Of a stretch of DNA of 9,509 bases, positions 6,942-9,509 are shown one piece after another. The notes beneath the pieces were generated by a model. It was not told the origin of the DNA. It was given only the letters and a program-made list of their open reading frames with translations, and made no database searches. Each line of letters starts with the position of its first letter. Positions within the stretch are counted from its first letter, which is position 1. Source of the stretch: Rhodospirillaceae bacterium (GTDB lineage: Bacteria > Pseudomonadota > Alphaproteobacteria > SP197); the NCBI GenBank assembly GCA_018700655.1, contig JABIUG010000387.1, positions 1 to 9,509 of the forward strand, in the 5' to 3' direction. Both the position numbers and the translations under genes were made by a program.

Positions 6942-7387
6942 TCCTGGTAATCCTCCTGCCAGTGACCGGTTTCCTTCAGGGCATCGGCAATCTCGGAAGG
7001 CATGTAGTTTTCGTCATGTTTGGCCAGCACTTCGTCGGCGACGAAGGTGGCGTCCGGCGCGGGCAGGGTGCCCATGGCGATGATGCCCTGGCCTTCGCGG
7101 AATAGATCGGGCAACACGCCGGTAAAGGAGACCGGGACCACTGCGCCGCCATCGGTCAGGTCGAACAGGGTGGTGATGCCGTCCTCGTGTTTGACGACAC
7201 TGCCGTCGACCACCAGGCCGCCCAGGCGGATGCGGACGTCCGGAGGAACCGGTTCGGCCACCAGATCGGACGGTGCATAGAAAAACGTGACCTTGTCTTC
7301 CAGGGCAAACAACACCAGGACCGTGGCAAAGGCAAAACAGACGAAACCGGTGCCCAGGAAGATCATGCGGCGTTGCTTGCGGGTCAC
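6938..7387 (-). CDS. ccmE: Cytochrome c maturation heme chaperone CcmE
   Basis: A 149-residue periplasmic heme chaperone anchored by an N-terminal helix (about residues 8-28, preceded by TRKQRR). It receives heme with the help of CcmC and CcmD, binds it covalently, and passes it to the CcmF/H lyase. The covalent heme site is visible as KHDENYMP, with His124 and the axial ligand Tyr128, equivalent to His130 and Tyr134 of E. coli. The beta-barrel region (VRIRLGGLVVDGSVV ... VPVSFTGVLPDLFREGQGIIAMG) is intact, as is the acidic C-terminal tail. The start is GTG at 7387, overlapping the ccmD stop in GTGA; its GGAG site lies 8 nt upstream and inside a hairpin (7388-7404). Its own stop overlaps the ctaA start in the same way. 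Assignment is secure. Confidence 0.96.
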   Translation of the reverse strand: MTRKQRRMIFLGTGFVCFAFATVLVLFALEDKVTFFYAPSDLVAEPVPPDVRIRLGGLVVDGSVVKHEDGITTLFDLTDGGAVVPVSFTGVLPDLFREGQGIIAMGTLPAPDATFVADEVLAKHDENYMPSEIADALKETGHWQEDYQE

Positions 7388-7548
7388 GAGCGGGGCTCCC
7401 GCTCTGCTTCAAGGCGTTCCAGTTCAGCCCGACGGCGGCGGTCCTGGCGCAGGCTCACGACAAGCAACGCTCCCAGGATCAGCACCGCAGCGCCGAAGGA
7501 AGGCCAGACTGTCGCGGCGTAACCGCCCATGTTCAGAAACTCGGTCAT
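7384..7548 (-). CDS. ccmD: Heme exporter protein CcmD
   Basis: A 54-residue protein that stabilises the CcmC-CcmE complex in the inner membrane and helps release heme-loaded CcmE. The typical start MTEFLNMGGYAATVWPSFG, with the conserved MGGYA-x-x-VW pattern, leads into a single helix (about residues 16-33). A highly basic and then acidic amphipathic tail (RQDRRRRAELERLEAERE) follows and should lie in the cytoplasm. The ATG at 7548 has GGAAG 6 nt upstream, and the TGA stop overlaps the ccmE GTG by 4 nt. It sits where CcmD belongs, between ccmC and ccmE, but is separated from ccmC by a 167-bp spacer with palindromic repeats. The gene is small and easily missed. Confidence 0.92.
   Translation of the reverse strand: MTEFLNMGGYAATVWPSFGAAVLILGALLVVSLRQDRRRRAELERLEAEREPRS
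7388..7404 (-). promoter_or_regulatory. Hairpin enclosing the ccmE ribosome-binding site
   Basis: On the minus strand the sequence reads a perfect 7-bp stem, GAGCGGG pairing with CCCGCTC around the 3-base loop AGC, placed directly before the GTG start of ccmE. The GGGAG ribosome-binding site is in the stem and loop. It lies in the last codons of ccmD, so ribosomes finishing ccmD would open it; this predicts that ccmE translation depends on ccmD translation. Confidence 0.55.
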
Positions 7549-7587
7549 TCAAACTTCCATGACGTCAGCATTGTCGTGCTCTGTAGC

Positions 7588-7639
7588 TAGAGCCCGATCG
7601 CTTCAGGTCGGTTCGACCTGAGGCGTGAATCGGTCTCTA
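7588..7639. repeat. Palindromic intergenic repeat, copy 1
   Basis: The core is a perfect 8-bp inverted repeat, tcaggtcg at 7603-7610 and cgacctga at 7614-7621, with loop gtt. Imperfectly pairing flanks extend it to TAGAG...CTCTA at the ends. Its core is the reverse complement of the core of copy 2 except for one base, so the two are inverted copies of one element. It lies in the ccmC-ccmD spacer of the operon. Confidence 0.75.
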
Positions 7640-7651
7640 AACCTATAGAGA

Positions 7652-7698
7652 AGAGCAAGATCATATCAGGTCGAACCGACTTGACATGATCTTGCTCT
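7652..7698. repeat. Palindromic intergenic repeat, copy 2 (22-bp near-perfect hairpin)
   Basis: Bases 7652-7673 and 7677-7698 form a 22-bp inverted repeat matching at 20 positions around the loop aac. The outer 13 bp (agagcaagatcat / atgatcttgctct) and the inner tcg/cga pairs are exact. The form resembles the agagca-tgatc...gatca-tgctct palindromes that, from memory, are scattered through Rhizobiales genomes. No T-run follows on the transcribed strand, so it looks like an mRNA processing or stability element, or a mobile repeat, more than a terminator. Confidence 0.85.
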
Positions 7699-7715
7699 GG
7701 CGGCATTGACCTGTC

Positions 7716-8453
7716 TCAACTGCTGCCCGCGGCAGCCAGTCGCTGCAGCGCCTCGATCCGCCGTGCGGCGAGTTCGCTGCGGATACGGATCAGCAAAAGA
7801 CTGACATAGAAGGCGGTGAAACCGATCGCCATCACCAGCAGGGCCCAAAGCATCGAAGAATGGATCGTGGGCCCGTCCATGCGCAGCACGCTGGCTGGTT
7901 GATGCAGGGTGTTCCACCATTCGACCGAGAACTTGATGATCGGCAGATTGACCGCTCCCACGACTGCCAGGATTGCCGCGGCCCGCCCGCCCCGCTCGCG
8001 GTCGTCGAAGGCGCCCGAAAGCGCCATGTGCCCGAGATAGAGGAAAAACAGCACCAGAACGGAAGTCAGCCGGGCATCCCAGACCCAGTAGGTGCCCCAG
8101 GTCGGTTTGCCCCAGAGCGCGCCGGTGATGAGTGCGACCGCGGTGAAACTGGCGCCGATCGGCGCGGAAGCCCGCGCTGCGATATCGGCCAGCGTGTGTT
8201 TCCAGATCAGGAAGGAAACAGACATGGCCGCCATCACGGCATAACAGAACATCGCCATCCAGGCGGCCGGCACATGGACATACATGACGCGCACGGAGTC
8301 GCCCTGCTGGTAGTCGGCGGGCACAAAGATCAGCGACCAGACCAGGCCGGTGCCGATCAGCCCGGCTGCCAGCAGCGATGACCAGGGCAGGACACGCCGC
8401 GACAGCCGCTGGAAGCGGGCCGGGCTGGCCAGACTATGTAGAAATGCGGGCAA
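7716..8453 (-). CDS. ccmC: Heme exporter/handling protein CcmC
   Basis: A 245-residue six-helix inner-membrane protein of the heme-handling family, which presents heme to CcmE at the periplasmic face. The tryptophan-rich WWD signature is WGTYWVWDARLTS at 119-131. The two periplasmic heme-ligand histidines are His60 (YVHVPAAW) and His184 (TLHQPAS), at exactly the numbers known for E. coli CcmC, which is also 245 residues. That agreement supports the TTG start at 8453 even though TTG is rare; GGAG is present but 12 nt upstream, a slightly long spacing, and no ATG is available close by in this frame. It follows ccmB by 66 bp and precedes the repeat-bearing spacer before ccmD. Identity is secure. 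Confidence 0.96.
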   Translation of the reverse strand: MPAFLHSLASPARFQRLSRRVLPWSSLLAAGLIGTGLVWSLIFVPADYQQGDSVRVMYVHVPAAWMAMFCYAVMAAMSVSFLIWKHTLADIAARASAPIGASFTAVALITGALWGKPTWGTYWVWDARLTSVLVLFFLYLGHMALSGAFDDRERGGRAAAILAVVGAVNLPIIKFSVEWWNTLHQPASVLRMDGPTIHSSMLWALLVMAIGFTAFYVSLLLIRIRSELAARRIEALQRLAAAGSS

Positions 8454-8519
8454 GGCGGTTGTCTTCTCCGTTAGGCGCAGGGGTGACTACACGGGCCATC
8501 TGTTCACGTCCATACACGA

Positions 8520-9047
8520 TCACTCCATGGCCAGGCGCAAGGCGCCGGCGCCCGCAAAGGCGGCGAGCGGCAAGGTCACGAACAGAATGGCGGTCTCGAT
8601 CAGGATATGGGGCATCACGGGCAGGCCTGCCAGTGTCGCTTCGACCGCAGAGATACCGAAAATCAGCACTGGCACATAAAGCGGCAGGACCAGCAGGCCG
8701 ATCAAGGCGCCACCGCGCCGGGCGCCCAGAACCAGCGAAGCACCGATCGCGCCGGTCAGGCTGATCGCGGGCGTCCCGATCGCCAGAGTGACGATGAGGG
8801 GAAGATAGGCTTGGAGATCGAGTTGCAACATCAGTCCCATCAGGGGCGCCAGCAGAGTGACCGGCAATCCCGTCACCAGCCAGTGCGCCAGGCATTTTGC
8901 CACCACGACCGCTTCCAGCGGCAGGGGCGAGAGGGCGAGAAGATCGAGTGAACCGTCCTCCAGATCGGGGCGGAACAGCCGGTCGAGCGAGATGGTTGCA
9001 GCCAGCAGGGCCGTGACCCAGACGATGCCCGCGAACTCCCCGAGAGT
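8520..9047 (-). CDS. ccmB: Heme exporter protein CcmB, N-terminus missing at a sequence junction
   Basis: About 174 residues match CcmB, the membrane subunit that works with the CcmA ATPase to release heme-bound CcmE. Recognisable blocks in order are LFRPDLEDGSLDLLALSPLP, VVAKCLAHWLVTGLPVTLLAP, IGTPAISLTGAIGASL with GARRGGALIGLLVLPLYVPVL, and the terminal ALRLAME. A full CcmB is about 220 residues and begins roughly 50 residues before the point equivalent to GIVWVTALLA. Here the match stops just upstream of that, near 9040-9048. The minus-strand frame stays open to an ATG at 9230, but those 62 residues do not resemble CcmB and lie antisense to a PhoD-like reading frame. The first membrane helix and the real start are therefore absent, as is ccmA, which normally precedes. 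Either the gene is broken or the contig is chimeric. Confidence 0.88.
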   Translation of the reverse strand, partial: TLGEFAGIVWVTALLAATISLDRLFRPDLEDGSLDLLALSPLPLEAVVVAKCLAHWLVTGLPVTLLAPLMGLMLQLDLQAYLPLIVTLAIGTPAISLTGAIGASLVLGARRGGALIGLLVLPLYVPVLIFGISAVEATLAGLPVMPHILIETAILFVTLPLAAFAGAGALRLAME

Positions 9048-9050
9048 GTT
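9036..9050. other. Junction between ccmB and a PhoD-like coding segment
   Basis: CcmB similarity on the minus strand ends about here, and PhoD-like similarity on the plus strand begins about here. GC drops from about 68 percent (8881-8940, hand count) to about 56 percent (9241-9480, 134 of 240 bases). I see no inverted terminal repeat, target-site duplication or tRNA edge at the point, so no particular mobile element is indicated. Confidence 0.65.
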
Positions 9051-9509
9051 CAAGGTGAGCGGTCTGAGTGCCGGCCAACGGTACAAAGCGACGTTTAGTG
9101 GGGTGTGCCGGCAAGACGCAGAGGAAAGGATTGGCTCCTTTCGGACATACAGTACCCTGTCGCAGCGGCTGCGGACCGTCATCGTGTCTGGGGACAGGCC
9201 CCAGGCTCTCACCAGGGGAGACCCCAACATTTGGGAACGGATCGCTGCGAAAGTCGCGAACTACGAAGTGGACGTCTTGGTCCATCTCGGCGGGCAGGTT
9301 TACGGTTCAGAAGTTTTCCAGCGCGCATGGGTCCTTTTTCAACGGCACGAGCAGACTGGGTTCTCGACCACGAGCCAGAAAGAGATCGAGGAGGTCTCCA
9401 AAGAGCAGCTAAGGGACGTGTACCGGTCCGTCTGGAACATGCCACGGACCCGAAAGGTTTTGGCGAGCGTATCGAACATAATGATGTTGAGCGACGAGGA
9501 CATATATAA
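9046..9509 (+). CDS. PhoD-like metallophosphatase domain, partial at both ends, altered metal motifs
   Basis: This frame has no stop from before 9046 to the window end. It reads VFKVSGLSAGQRYKATFSGV (9046-9105), an N-terminal Fn3-like segment usual in PhoD proteins. Then follow RTVIVSGDRPQAL, matching the SCDR block with the Asp kept (gac 9193), and WERIAAKVANYEVDVLVHLG then GQVYG, matching the HLGDQVY motif. RDVYRSVWNMPRTRKVLASV and NIMMLSDEDIY correspond to the region leading into the DDHDIRDDW motif. PhoD enzymes hydrolyse phosphomono- and diesters using Ca/Fe. Here HLGD is HLGG (9292-9294) and DDHD is SDED (9490-9501), so catalysis is doubtful. A start cannot be fixed: ATG 9025 is in frame but lies antisense to ccmB. 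Lower GC and different codon use from the neighbours suggest another source, perhaps a eukaryote. Family is fairly sure; origin is not. Confidence 0.72.
   Translation, partial: MFKVSGLSAGQRYKATFSGVCRQDAEERIGSFRTYSTLSQRLRTVIVSGDRPQALTRGDPNIWERIAAKVANYEVDVLVHLGGQVYGSEVFQRAWVLFQRHEQTGFSTTSQKEIEEVSKEQLRDVYRSVWNMPRTRKVLASVSNIMMLSDEDIY

Noticed and set aside
9049..9060. Eukaryotic splice donor-like CAAG/GTGAGC
   Set aside because: The match is to a short consensus and the PhoD-like frame reads straight through it as VFKVSG, so an intron is not needed to explain the sequence.
9068..9509. Two other plus-strand open frames near the window end
   Set aside because: They overlap the PhoD-like frame, which alone shows conserved motifs; these are shadows.
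1..9509. CRISPR array, tRNA, rRNA or intact insertion sequence
   Set aside because: I looked for regularly spaced repeats, cloverleaf-like segments, and transposase motifs with terminal repeats and saw none.

Overview
The window is GC-rich DNA from a Gram-negative bacterium, most likely an alphaproteobacterium. The main evidence is the ccmB-ccmC-ccmD-ccmE run for System I cytochrome c maturation, a COX15-type heme A synthase (ctaA) directly behind it, GC-biased codon use, and palindromic intergenic repeats of a style I associate with Rhizobiales and Rhodospirillales. No ribosomal RNA or other marker gene is present, so a finer placement is not possible.

Region 1 (1-3103, plus strand) is a tightly packed operon. 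It holds three tandem paralogous serine hydrolases of the NylB (6-aminohexanoate-dimer hydrolase) / class C beta-lactamase-like fold, the first cut by the window edge, followed by a GNAT acetyltransferase whose start codon overlaps the last hydrolase stop. Gaps are 4 nt, 1 nt and a 1-nt overlap, so the four are probably co-translated. Substrates are unknown; amides, oligo-amino acids or esters are the reasonable candidates.

Region 2 (3104-5882) starts with a GC-rich hairpin cluster between convergent genes. Next comes a minus-strand DUF1028 protein, divergent across 73 bp from a plus-strand metal-dependent amidohydrolase of the TrzN/AtzB/SAH-deaminase type. A small two-helix membrane protein (PLDc_N-like, TTG start) follows the amidohydrolase. 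Hydrolases for C-N bonds on both sides suggest a nitrogen-compound catabolic neighbourhood, but that is inference.

Region 3 (5886-9047, minus strand) is the heme-handling operon, transcribed ccmB, ccmC, ccmD, ccmE, ctaA. The ccmD/ccmE and ccmE/ctaA junctions are both 4-nt GTGA overlaps, and the ccmE ribosome-binding site lies inside a hairpin just before its start. Between ccmC and ccmD sit two related palindromic repeats in opposite orientation. ccmD is only 54 codons and is present although easily missed.

Region 4 (about 9040-9509) is a break. ccmB loses its first roughly 50 residues near 9040-9048. From there a plus-strand frame, open to the window end and opposite in direction, encodes part of a PhoD-like metallophosphatase domain. 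GC falls to about 56 percent, and two of the usual metal-site motifs are altered. This is either a real insertion or rearrangement (possibly of foreign, even eukaryotic, origin) or an assembly chimera; the sequence alone cannot decide.
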